Source of the DNA: a virus
DNA: 27,850 nt
IMG/VR virus record: IMGVR_UViG_3300007276_000231
Span: 1 to 27,850 of that record
Reading direction: 5' to 3' (one strand)
A program made the position numbers and the translations under genes. Position 1 is the stretch's first letter; every line of letters starts with the position of its first letter. This document shows, one piece after another, positions 22,305 through 27,667 of this stretch. Under the pieces are notes generated by a model. The model was not told the origin of the DNA. It saw nothing but the letters and a program-made list of their open reading frames with translations, and searched no databases.

Positions 22305-22750
22305 AGCGCACCGAAATCAAACGCAAAACCGAGTTGAAGCGCGGCGCTGAAATCATCCCGTTCAATAAAGCAACCAAGCAGGCGGCGAAATTCAAGCGGA
22401 GGCCCGCCAAACAGCCCGCTACAAGCGCAACTGCCGCCGCCGAGCATATGGCATGGGTCAGAACATGCGAATGCCACGTGTGCGGCAGATTTGGGCCGAG
22501 CGAGGCGCATCATGTATTCCACGACAGGCACAGCAACCGACGCCCTGCGGACTGGCTGACAATCCCGCTTTGCCAAGAATGCCACCGCGAAGGGCGGCAC
22601 GCCATTCACAAGGAAAAGCGGACGTGGCGATTTACGCACGGCCCTGATTATGGCTATGTTCCGCTTTACCTGCAATCCAGCCCCGTAGATGGCGCACTGA
22701 CTGACGGGCTGGATGCGCTGGCGCGGTATTTGGAGCGCGACGAAAAATAG
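22301..22750 (+). CDS. HNH-type nuclease with zinc site (DUF968/Ref-like)
   Basis: A 149-aa protein with a very basic N-terminus (MKRTEIKRKTELKRG, then KFKRRPAKQ), probably for DNA binding. It is followed by a zinc-binding HNH core: CHVCG (C58, C61), SEAHHVFHDRH (H70, H71), PLCQECH (C91, C94, H95) and HAIHKEKRTW (H100, H103). The pattern resembles the DUF968/Ref group of phage recombination nucleases. Its start overlaps the upstream stop as ATGA. Its TAG stop forms part of the next promoter element. The likely role is in recombination or DNA processing; a terminase-associated HNH role is less likely because it is not beside the terminase genes. Confidence 0.85.
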   Translation: MKRTEIKRKTELKRGAEIIPFNKATKQAAKFKRRPAKQPATSATAAAEHMAWVRTCECHVCGRFGPSEAHHVFHDRHSNRRPADWLTIPLCQECHREGRHAIHKEKRTWRFTHGPDYGYVPLYLQSSPVDGALTDGLDALARYLERDEK

Positions 22751-22782
22751 GTGTTGCATATCCCGTCTGCGTTTTATAAAGT
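22749..22782 (+). promoter_or_regulatory. Early promoter B with the repeated GTGTTGCATATCCC element
   Basis: AGGTGTTGCATATCCCGT (22749-22766) is identical over 18 nt to the element at promoter A. TTGCAT is followed after 17 nt by TAAAGT (22777-22782). The leader then has TCACTAAGGCAACCAACCAA and CGGAGA before the ATG at 22817. The element starts within the stop codon of the HNH gene. Confidence 0.65.
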
Positions 22783-22816
22783 CTCACTAAGGCAACCAAC
22801 CAACGGAGATAACCAA

Positions 22817-23107
22817 ATGAGAAATTCCATCATCACAATCGACATGCAGGGCGCGGCATTCCGCATCACGCAGGAGAATTTCAACGGCGGCGATTTGGTC
22901 AACAAATCCACGCTGACAACGCAATCCCGCAACGGCACGTTTGCCCACGCGCCGCAGGTTTTATCGCTGGTCAGCGCATTCATTGCAGCCCGCCCCGTGC
23001 CGCATACGCTTATCGTGACGGCAGAGGCAGAAGCCAATCTTGCTGTTGATGATGTCGAGGAAATCATGCGCAGAGTTGGCGCGACACGCAAGCAGGTGAC
23101 AGCATGA
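22817..23107 (+). CDS. Hypothetical protein, 96 aa
   Basis: A 96-aa protein starting at the ATG at 22817 with CGGAGA upstream. A longer frame from GTG at 22751 would run through the promoter and is rejected. It begins MRNSIITIDMQGAAFRITQE and has a central TFAHAPQVLSLVSAFIAARP and an acidic VDDVEEIMRRVG end, a mixed alpha/beta pattern. No catalytic motif is seen and I do not recognise it. It is first in the unit driven by promoter B and overlaps the next gene as ATGA. Confidence 0.8.
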   Translation: MRNSIITIDMQGAAFRITQENFNGGDLVNKSTLTTQSRNGTFAHAPQVLSLVSAFIAARPVPHTLIVTAEAEANLAVDDVEEIMRRVGATRKQVTA

Positions 23108-23394
23108 GCCAGCGCATCACAATAAAGCACCTCGAGGCCAAAGCGCGGACGCTCAACAAAATCGCGGGCCAACCGCTTGAGCCTTACACGCGCACCGAGG
23201 GCGGCGACTTAGTTGCCTGCCCCGGCAATTATCACATCAGCGGCGCTTATGGCGGATACCAGCTTGAGCGCATGTCAACCGAAGGCGGCGGCGTGACAAT
23301 CCCCGTTAGCACGGGCCACATTCCAGCGCGTCAATGCGCCCTTGTGATTGATGCTTTTATTCTGGGCTACAGCGCAGCGAAGGAGAACGCATGA
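23104..23394 (+). CDS. Hypothetical protein, 96 aa
   Basis: A 96-aa protein overlapping the previous stop as ATGA and the next start as ATGA. It begins MSQRITIKHLEAKARTLNKI, a helical stretch, then Gly-rich strands (PGNYHISGAYGGYQLERMST), and a C-terminal helix CALVIDAFILGYSAAKENA. This layout resembles small phage proteins of unknown function with a helix-sheet-helix fold. No metal-binding or catalytic residues stand out. It belongs to the promoter B unit. Confidence 0.8.
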   Translation: MSQRITIKHLEAKARTLNKIAGQPLEPYTRTEGGDLVACPGNYHISGAYGGYQLERMSTEGGGVTIPVSTGHIPARQCALVIDAFILGYSAAKENA

Positions 23395-23549
23395 CCCAAG
23401 ACGAGCGCAACGAAATCCAGCAGGTGATTGATTTGGCAATGGACGAAATCGAAACCCTGTCCAACCCGTCCAGGCGGCTGAACCGCGTCGGGCAATTGGT
23501 TGAAATCATAACAGCGAACAAACTCAAACTAGCGAAGGAAACAGAATGA
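23391..23549 (+). CDS. Hypothetical helical protein, 52 aa
   Basis: A 52-aa frame with ATG at 23391 and TGA at 23549. Both ends overlap neighbours as ATGA, and an AGGAGA ribosome site precedes it. It is predicted mainly helical (MTQDERNEIQQVIDLAMDEI, then RRLNRVGQLVEIITANKLKL) and ends AKETE. The KETE ending and the start of the next gene form a junction sequence that recurs elsewhere in the window. Function is unknown; the heptad-like spacing would allow dimerisation. Confidence 0.75.
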   Translation: MTQDERNEIQQVIDLAMDEIETLSNPSRRLNRVGQLVEIITANKLKLAKETE

Positions 23550-23740
23550 ACATTGGGAAATGGGAAAACCCAGAACTGTATCAAGCCGCAATTATTTTTC
23601 AGAAAGGCGGCAACTCAAAAGGCGTCTTTTCGATAATCAAAAAAATGACACCAAACGACCAATGCAGATTTGCCCTTATACTTATGAAAGCCCTAGAAAT
23701 AGAAAAAGAGAGAGAAAATGACCCAAGAAGAACTAGATAA
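23546..23740 (+). CDS. Small paralogue 1 of a tandem pair, 64 aa
   Basis: A 64-aa protein starting in an ATGA overlap. It shares with the following gene a gap-free pattern at a constant offset of eight residues: GKW (4-6), N-P (8-9), A-A (14-15), K-M-T (33-35), D38 and R41. This indicates duplication and divergence. The encoding DNA is more A/T-rich than the flanking genes. It ends in basic residues (DPRRTR) where it overlaps the next gene by 23 nt. I do not recognise a known family; the fold is probably helical. Confidence 0.75.
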   Translation: MNIGKWENPELYQAAIIFQKGGNSKGVFSIIKKMTPNDQCRFALILMKALEIEKERENDPRRTR

Positions 23741-23960
23741 AATCATCAAAGGCAAATGGGACAACCCATCATTGTTTTACGCGGCGGAAGCAACAATGAT
23801 GATGGGCCAAGCGCATTTGACAAAAAAGATTACCAACAAAATGACCTATGCCGACAGGGTTAGGTACTTCGATAAATTGTTCCGCGAAATGACAAGATCT
23901 GACCAATCTTACGTGCTCAAAGTAATGGAAAAAGACATAGAGAAAAAGGAAACAAAATGA
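23718..23960 (+). CDS. Small paralogue 2 of a tandem pair, 80 aa
   Basis: An 80-aa protein with a GAGAGA ribosome site inside the end of the previous gene. Residues 12-49 align with paralogue 1 (GKW at 12-14, N-P 16-17, A-A 22-23, K-M-T 41-43, D46, R49). The N-terminal extension MTQEELDKIIK and the longer C-terminal helix (SDQSYVLKVMEKDIEKKETK) are its own. It is A/T-rich, like paralogue 1. It overlaps the next gene as ATGA within a repeated junction sequence. Function is unknown. A helical, possibly self-associating pair or heterodimer with paralogue 1 is possible. Confidence 0.75.
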   Translation: MTQEELDKIIKGKWDNPSLFYAAEATMMMGQAHLTKKITNKMTYADRVRYFDKLFREMTRSDQSYVLKVMEKDIEKKETK

Positions 23961-24640
23961 ACATCGGACACAACAACCCGCCAGCAAAATTTGAACTGCG
24001 CGAAAAGAAAGCGGGCCTACTGCCCGAAATCGAAAACTGGCTAGACGGCCAGCGCGTCGAAAATGAGGACCAGATGGCGGCGGTTGATGCGCTGACAGGC
24101 GAAGTTAAAGCACTGGCAAAGGACTTTGAAGCAGAAAAAGAAACCGAATACCGCCCGCACAAGCTGGCCTGCGATGCTGTTGTCGCTGAATACAAGCCCG
24201 ACCTGAAAGACCTAGACGATTGGGTCAAGGGGCTGAACGCCATCAACGGCGCATACAAAATCAAACTGGCGGCGGCAAAGAAAGCCGAGGCCGACGAAGC
24301 CCGCCGGGAAGCGCAAGAGGCCGCACGGCTGGCACAGATAGCGCAAGAACAAGCCGACTATGGCAACCTTGAAGAACGCCGCCACGCCGACGAACAAGCC
24401 GCCGCAGCGCGTGAAATCGAGCGCAACGCGCAGGCGATGGCAAAAGACAAACCCAAGGGCCTGCGCACGACCAAGCGCACCCGCGTCACCGACTACAAGG
24501 CGCTCATCAATCACATTGCCCGCGAGGACAAAGACGCGGTTGCAGCCTTTTGCGATATTTGGGCGGCGAACTACTACCGCGAAAACAAGGAAATCATCGA
24601 CGGTTGCTTTGATTTGGTTGCAGAGACAAAAGCCGTTTGA
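23957..24640 (+). CDS. Coiled-coil phage protein beginning MNIGHNNPP, upstream of SSB-like gene
   Basis: A 227-aa protein. The MNIGHNNPP start is a familiar opening of a phage family that sits beside single-strand DNA binding or annealing genes. A long charged coiled coil covers residues about 90-165 (AAAKKAEADEARREAQEAAR, then LAQIAQEQADYG). The C-terminal domain (RTTKRTRVTDYKALINHIA, then WAANYYRENKEIIDGC) is a small conserved-looking module. It starts in an ATGA overlap with paralogue 2. The likely role is in DNA replication or recombination together with the downstream SSB-like protein; this is by association only. Confidence 0.78.
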   Translation: MNIGHNNPPAKFELREKKAGLLPEIENWLDGQRVENEDQMAAVDALTGEVKALAKDFEAEKETEYRPHKLACDAVVAEYKPDLKDLDDWVKGLNAINGAYKIKLAAAKKAEADEARREAQEAARLAQIAQEQADYGNLEERRHADEQAAAAREIERNAQAMAKDKPKGLRTTKRTRVTDYKALINHIAREDKDAVAAFCDIWAANYYRENKEIIDGCFDLVAETKAV

Positions 24641-24664
24641 CCTCGCCGCAATTTAGTATAAGAT
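24637..24664 (+). promoter_or_regulatory. Candidate promoter upstream of the SSB-like gene
   Basis: TTGACC (24637-24642) is followed after 16 nt by TAAGAT (24659-24664), with TATAAG overlapping at 24657. It lies at the end of the previous gene, about 45 nt before the SSB-like start, in the only sizeable gap of that region. It lacks the GTGTTGCATATCCC element, so it would belong to a different promoter class. Confidence 0.45.
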
Positions 24665-24707
24665 CACAATGCGGAAACGCTAAACCCCAAAACAAGGAAA
24701 CTGAAAA

Positions 24708-25340
24708 ATGAAGATACCAGAACCCACAGCAGGCGGCGACTTTGAGCCAACGCCAGAAGGACAATTTACCGCCATATGTGCGCGGTTTGTTGACCTTGGA
24801 ACGCAGACAGTCGATAGCATCCACGGCATCAAGCATCAGCATAAGGTGATGATTGGCTGGGAAATCCCAGAAGTGCGCGTGACTGACCAAGACGGCAAAG
24901 ACGCGCCAGCACTGCACCAAGAACGCTATACTTGGTCAATGCACGAAAAGGCAAATCTGCGCAAAGTGCTTGAGGCATGGCGCGGCGTCAAATTTAAGGA
25001 AGCCGACTTCAACACCTTCGACACGAAAACGCTGATTGGTGTGCCTTGCTTGATGCAGATTGTCCATAATGTCGGCAACAACGGCAAGACTTACGCCAAC
25101 ATTCAAAGCGTCATGCGCTCGCCTGTCAAAAAGGATGATTGGCCCAAGCTGGAAGGCGTGCCGATTTACCTATCGCTGGCCGACTTCAATCAAGCCGAAT
25201 ATGACAAGCTGTCGGACTACTGGCAGAACCTTATCGCTGAAAGCCCAGAGTTCAAAACGATGAAGGGCATCAAGTCAGGCAGCGATGAAAACGGCGGCGA
25301 CGACTGGCGCAAAGATATGGAAGATGAAATTCCATTCTAA
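24708..25340 (+). CDS. Phage single-stranded DNA-binding protein-like
   Basis: A 210-aa protein whose C-terminus GDDWRKDMEDEIPF is an acidic tail ending in Ile-Pro-Phe, the classic partner-binding tail of bacterial and phage SSBs. The body (HQHKVMIGWEIPEVRVTDQD, then QERYTWSMHEKANLRKVLEA and WRGVKF, and TLIGVPCLMQIVHNVGNNGK with TYANIQSV) has the strand pattern of an OB-fold family common in phage replication modules. A ribosome site is modest (AAGGAAA). It would coat single-stranded DNA during replication and recombination, and fits beside the coiled-coil protein upstream and the nucleases nearby. Confidence 0.85.
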   Translation: MKIPEPTAGGDFEPTPEGQFTAICARFVDLGTQTVDSIHGIKHQHKVMIGWEIPEVRVTDQDGKDAPALHQERYTWSMHEKANLRKVLEAWRGVKFKEADFNTFDTKTLIGVPCLMQIVHNVGNNGKTYANIQSVMRSPVKKDDWPKLEGVPIYLSLADFNQAEYDKLSDYWQNLIAESPEFKTMKGIKSGSDENGGDDWRKDMEDEIPF

Positions 25341-25348
25341 ACAACCCG

Positions 25349-25370
25349 GCGGGCGGCTTCGGTTGCCCGC
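25349..25370 (+). other. 22-nt cUUCGg hairpin 8 nt after the SSB-like stop codon
   Basis: GCGGGCGGC pairs with GTTGCCCGC around TTCG, nine consecutive pairs with two G-U wobbles and the exceptionally stable C(UUCG)G closure. The wobbles exist only in the plus-strand RNA, so it is a structure of the coding transcript. No T-run follows. It lies between the SSB-like gene and a 75-aa gene and may protect the SSB mRNA 3' end or reduce downstream expression. Confidence 0.6.
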
Positions 25371-25396
25371 TTCAATCAACCAACGGAGAATGAAAA

Positions 25397-25624
25397 ATGG
25401 CATGCAATAAAATCACAACACCAGCAGAGCATAGAGCGCTTTTGCTTTCAGCAATGGAAGCAGTGTGCGAGGGCAGATTGAATGTATCACAGGCAAACGC
25501 GCTTGTCGGGCTATCTGGCGAACTGCACAAAAGTATCCGCCAAGAATGGGACATGCGGACATATGCCGCCGAAAACTTGTCACTAAAGCACGGCCAAGTC
25601 GTGAAAATGCTAGGGGCGGACTGA
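25397..25624 (+). CDS. Hypothetical helical protein, 75 aa
   Basis: A 75-aa, mainly helical protein with CGGAG upstream of the ATG. It begins MACNKITTPAEHRALLLSAM and contains the stretch EGRLNVSQANALVGLSGELH and KSIRQEWDMRTYAAENLSLK, which resembles a helix-turn-helix or small bundle, and ends GQVVKMLGAD. The NVSQANALVGLSGELHKSI phrase is common to many small phage proteins of unknown role. It overlaps the next gene as TGATG. DNA binding is possible but not established. Confidence 0.75.
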   Translation: MACNKITTPAEHRALLLSAMEAVCEGRLNVSQANALVGLSGELHKSIRQEWDMRTYAAENLSLKHGQVVKMLGAD

Positions 25625-26031
25625 TGGCAAAAGCCAACCCAAATTCGCCATTCTATTGGGAGTGGGGCCGAAAGTATGAGGCCGAATACCAATTAGTTGA
25701 AAGGTGCGGTGTAATGCTTGGTAAAATCATGGGCAAGCGCAATGTCAACTTTATAAAAGTTCACCTAAATCGGTCAACAGCTGAAAGGTTTTCGGCTACT
25801 GCGCACCATTCATCCAGAGAGTGCTTGATTGAAGAATTTAAAGGCGGGTTGCGACACGGGAATTGGGCCGCAAGACATGGTTTCATTTATAGGTATTTTG
25901 TCTCTGATGATTTAGTTTGCGTCTTTAAGATTGAGGACAACGACGCCAACATTTACAAAATTAAAGTTTTGCGCGAACTCGCGGGCGCATATTGCGACAC
26001 AGAGCCATCCCGCGTTCAAATGATGATGTAA
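25624..26031 (+). CDS. Hypothetical protein, 135 aa, A/T-rich gene
   Basis: A 135-aa protein from the ATG at 25624, which overlaps the previous stop as TGATG; a longer upstream frame lies inside the previous gene and is rejected. Its DNA is visibly more A/T-rich than its neighbours. The sequence (NSPFYWEWGRKYEAEYQLVE, later RHGFIYRYFVSDDLVCVFKI) is aromatic-rich and mixed alpha/beta. I do not recognise it. No catalytic cluster is evident. Composition suggests acquisition separate from the flanking genes. Confidence 0.75.
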   Translation: MAKANPNSPFYWEWGRKYEAEYQLVERCGVMLGKIMGKRNVNFIKVHLNRSTAERFSATAHHSSRECLIEEFKGGLRHGNWAARHGFIYRYFVSDDLVCVFKIEDNDANIYKIKVLRELAGAYCDTEPSRVQMMM

Positions 26032-26065
26032 CCGCAAATTGATTTAACCAAAGGAGAATGAAACC

Positions 26066-26275
26066 ATGTCACAGAACAACGTAATTCTAAGCCACCTGCG
26101 CACCCGCCCCAACATCACGCCGATTGAGGCGCTGAATAAATACGGGTGCATGAGGCTGGCGGCTCGCATCAGGGATTTGCGCGACGGCGGCAATCACATC
26201 GAAATGACGCTGATACCGACAAACAGCGGCAAATGGATTGGCAGCTATTCACTGGTGAAGGAAGCGGGGCAATGA
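26066..26275 (+). CDS. Small helix-turn-helix protein (phage HTH family)
   Basis: A 69-aa protein with AAAGGAG before the ATG. The sequence SQNNVILSHLRTRPNITPIE, then ALNKYGCMRLAARIRDLRDG, and NHIEMTLI matches a common small phage winged-helix family (I associate it with Pfam HTH_39), in which LxxxGxxRLAxRIxDLR is the recognition part. It probably binds DNA, for regulation or replication. Its stop overlaps the next start as ATGA. The target cannot be inferred, although the repeated promoter elements in this window are candidate sites. Confidence 0.82.
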   Translation: MSQNNVILSHLRTRPNITPIEALNKYGCMRLAARIRDLRDGGNHIEMTLIPTNSGKWIGSYSLVKEAGQ

Positions 26276-26622
26276 CGGTTGAACTATTCACCAACACGGG
26301 CGGCATCAGCCGGGAAGCCGCTGACCGCGCCGTGCAATGGCTCGTTGACCACGCCGAGGAAATCGCCAGACGGAAAGCCATGATGGTTTATCATGAGGAC
26401 CGCTTGCGCGTTGTTAAATCAACCGCGATGGCGCTGTCTGACGAAAAGTCCATCGCGGCCAAAGAGGCGGAAGCCTATCGCAGCGGCGTCTATGAAACCG
26501 CAGTCGAAGAACGCAGGAACGCCGTGTTTAACTATGAGCGGCTGATGAATAGCAAAATGGCATGTATTGCAACAAAGGAACTATTCCAGACCTTTGAAGC
26601 ATCATTGAGGCACATCGTATGA
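26272..26622 (+). CDS. Hypothetical coiled-coil protein, 116 aa
   Basis: A 116-aa protein from the ATG at 26272 (ATGA overlap); an in-frame extension upstream lies inside the HTH gene and is rejected. It is nearly all helical: DRAVQWLVDHAEEIARRKAM, then VYHEDRLRVVKSTAMAL, and AAKEAEAYRSGVYETAVEER. It ends in KELFQTFEASLRHIV. The repeated Ala/Glu pattern with KEAEAYR resembles a phage protein family with no known role, found beside replication and recombination genes. It overlaps the next start as ATGA. Confidence 0.78.
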   Translation: MTVELFTNTGGISREAADRAVQWLVDHAEEIARRKAMMVYHEDRLRVVKSTAMALSDEKSIAAKEAEAYRSGVYETAVEERRNAVFNYERLMNSKMACIATKELFQTFEASLRHIV

Positions 26623-26825
26623 CCAACATTATGAACCGACTGAAAGAAGCAGAAAGCCTTTATGAAAGGGCAGGGCTTCACGGGACTAATGGCGCTGCGC
26701 TGATGTATGATGCCCAAGCGCACATCAAAAAGCTGACGACTGCGCTTAAAAAAATAAAATCCCACGCGGGCGATGATGCCTATCACACGGCAATCGCTGC
26801 CGAAGCATTGAAGGAAACAGAATGA
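26619..26825 (+). CDS. Hypothetical helical protein, 68 aa
   Basis: A 68-aa, helical protein with ATGA overlaps at both ends. It begins MTNIMNRLKEAESLYERAGL, then GAALMYDAQAHIKKLTTALK, and ends AEALKETE. The last codons and the next start (GAAGGAAACAGAATGAACA, 26810-26828) repeat exactly the junction at 23534-23552. No function is recognised. Its charged helices would allow dimerisation or binding to a partner. Confidence 0.75.
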   Translation: MTNIMNRLKEAESLYERAGLHGTNGAALMYDAQAHIKKLTTALKKIKSHAGDDAYHTAIAAEALKETE

Positions 26826-27211
26826 ACAACGAACTAACATCGTGGATTTATGTAATCGGAGCATATGAAACGCTTAATTTTGTTAAAATTGGAGCTACCA
26901 CACATTTGCCTCACCATGGTCGATTACAACAGCTACAGACAGGAAGCCCGCATAAACTTCATGTTCATGGGTTTCACCCCGTGCAGACAGAAAAACTTCT
27001 CGCCGCTGAAAAGCGAACACACGCCAGACTTGAGGCTAATAAAATGGTTGGTGAGTGGTTCAATATAAGCCCGCGAAAAGCGCTACTTATCGTTAGAGAT
27101 GTCACCGAGCAATTTTATGGAAAGAAGTTGGCGAGATGCTCCAAAAAATTTGCGCCATATTCATACGCCGTGCATGGACCAACCGAGAAAGAAATGGAGA
27201 ACGCCGAATGA
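26822..27211 (+). CDS. GIY-YIG superfamily protein (T5orf172/MUG113-like)
   Basis: A 129-aa protein with the motif set of the T5orf172/MUG113 branch of the GIY-YIG fold: WIYVIGAY (8-15), FVKIGATT (20-27), GRLQQLQTGSPHKL (33-46, with the conserved Arg34), AEKRTHARLE (62-71, Glu63 and His67), and GEWFNI (77-82). The catalytic set looks complete, so nuclease activity is possible. The gene is clearly more A/T-rich than neighbours and is entered through a repeated junction sequence, suggesting a mobile or recently acquired gene. Homing or anti-competitor activity is conceivable; DNA repair is an alternative. It overlaps both neighbours as ATGA. Confidence 0.82.
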   Translation: MNNELTSWIYVIGAYETLNFVKIGATTHLPHHGRLQQLQTGSPHKLHVHGFHPVQTEKLLAAEKRTHARLEANKMVGEWFNISPRKALLIVRDVTEQFYGKKLARCSKKFAPYSYAVHGPTEKEMENAE

Positions 27212-27411
27212 CTGACATGGAAAAGATGCTCAAAGCGGTTGAAAAATACGCCGAGCGCAAAGGCTGGAAGCCATCCACCGTGCTGCAATACGCCGCCAAC
27301 GCGGGTTCCCGCTATGAGGCGCTGAAAGCAGGCGAGGTTGATATGACCAGCAAGGTGATGGCTCGCGTTTACGCCTACATCAAAGCTGACGGCAAGGACT
27401 TGAACCCCTGA
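27208..27411 (+). CDS. Small hypothetical, possibly HTH-type protein, 67 aa
   Basis: A 67-aa protein from the ATG at 27208 (ATGA overlap); the frame extends upstream into the GIY-YIG gene but that part is rejected. The sequence DMEKMLKAVEKYAERKGWKP, then STVLQYAANAGSRYEALKAG, and EVDMTSKVMARVYAYIKADG has the spacing of a short helix-turn-helix (helix, turn with KPSTVLQ, helix), similar to small phage regulators. DNA binding is inferred. The next gene starts in a TGATG overlap. Confidence 0.75.
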   Translation: MTDMEKMLKAVEKYAERKGWKPSTVLQYAANAGSRYEALKAGEVDMTSKVMARVYAYIKADGKDLNP

Positions 27412-27599
27412 TGCCTCGGTGTTTCCACGCAGGCTGCGCAAACAACGCGCCACACGGCCTTCGCTTGTCGGGGTTTAGGTCTGACTTGCCAGCGGACAAG
27501 CGAGGCTATCTGTGGCACTGCGAGGAACACCGGGCAGAAGCCGAACAGCGTTGGCAGGTTGCCGAGGCGAAGCGGTCGGGAAAACGAGTGGCAAAATAA
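27411..27599 (+). CDS. Small zinc-finger-like protein, 62 aa
   Basis: A 62-aa protein with Cys4, Cys9, and a WHCEEH group (with further His), suggesting a small zinc-binding knuckle. It begins MPRCFHAGCANNAPHGLRLS and ends in a basic helix (AEQRWQVAEAKRSGKRVAK). It overlaps the previous stop as TGATG and is followed immediately by promoter element C. Such proteins are common in phage genomes as metal-binding DNA or protein adaptors; the role here is unknown. Confidence 0.72.
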   Translation: MPRCFHAGCANNAPHGLRLSGFRSDLPADKRGYLWHCEEHRAEAEQRWQVAEAKRSGKRVAK

Positions 27600-27630
27600 G
27601 TGTTGCATATCCCCTGATTAGTAGTAATCT
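27599..27630 (+). promoter_or_regulatory. Early promoter C with the repeated GTGTTGCATATCCC element
   Basis: GTGTTGCATATCCC recurs at 27600-27613. TTGCAT (27603-27608) is followed after 16 nt by TAATCT (27625-27630). A leader with TCACTACGACAACCAACCAA and CAAGGAGA follows before the ATG at 27668, closely matching the leader of promoter B. It opens the gene block running off the right edge. Confidence 0.65.
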
Positions 27631-27667
27631 GTCACTACGACAACCAACCAACCAAGGAGAACGACCA

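Noticed and set aside
22751-22816. GTG start extending the 96-aa gene upstream
   Set aside because: It would place promoter element B and the leader inside the coding region; the ATG at 22817 has its own ribosome site.
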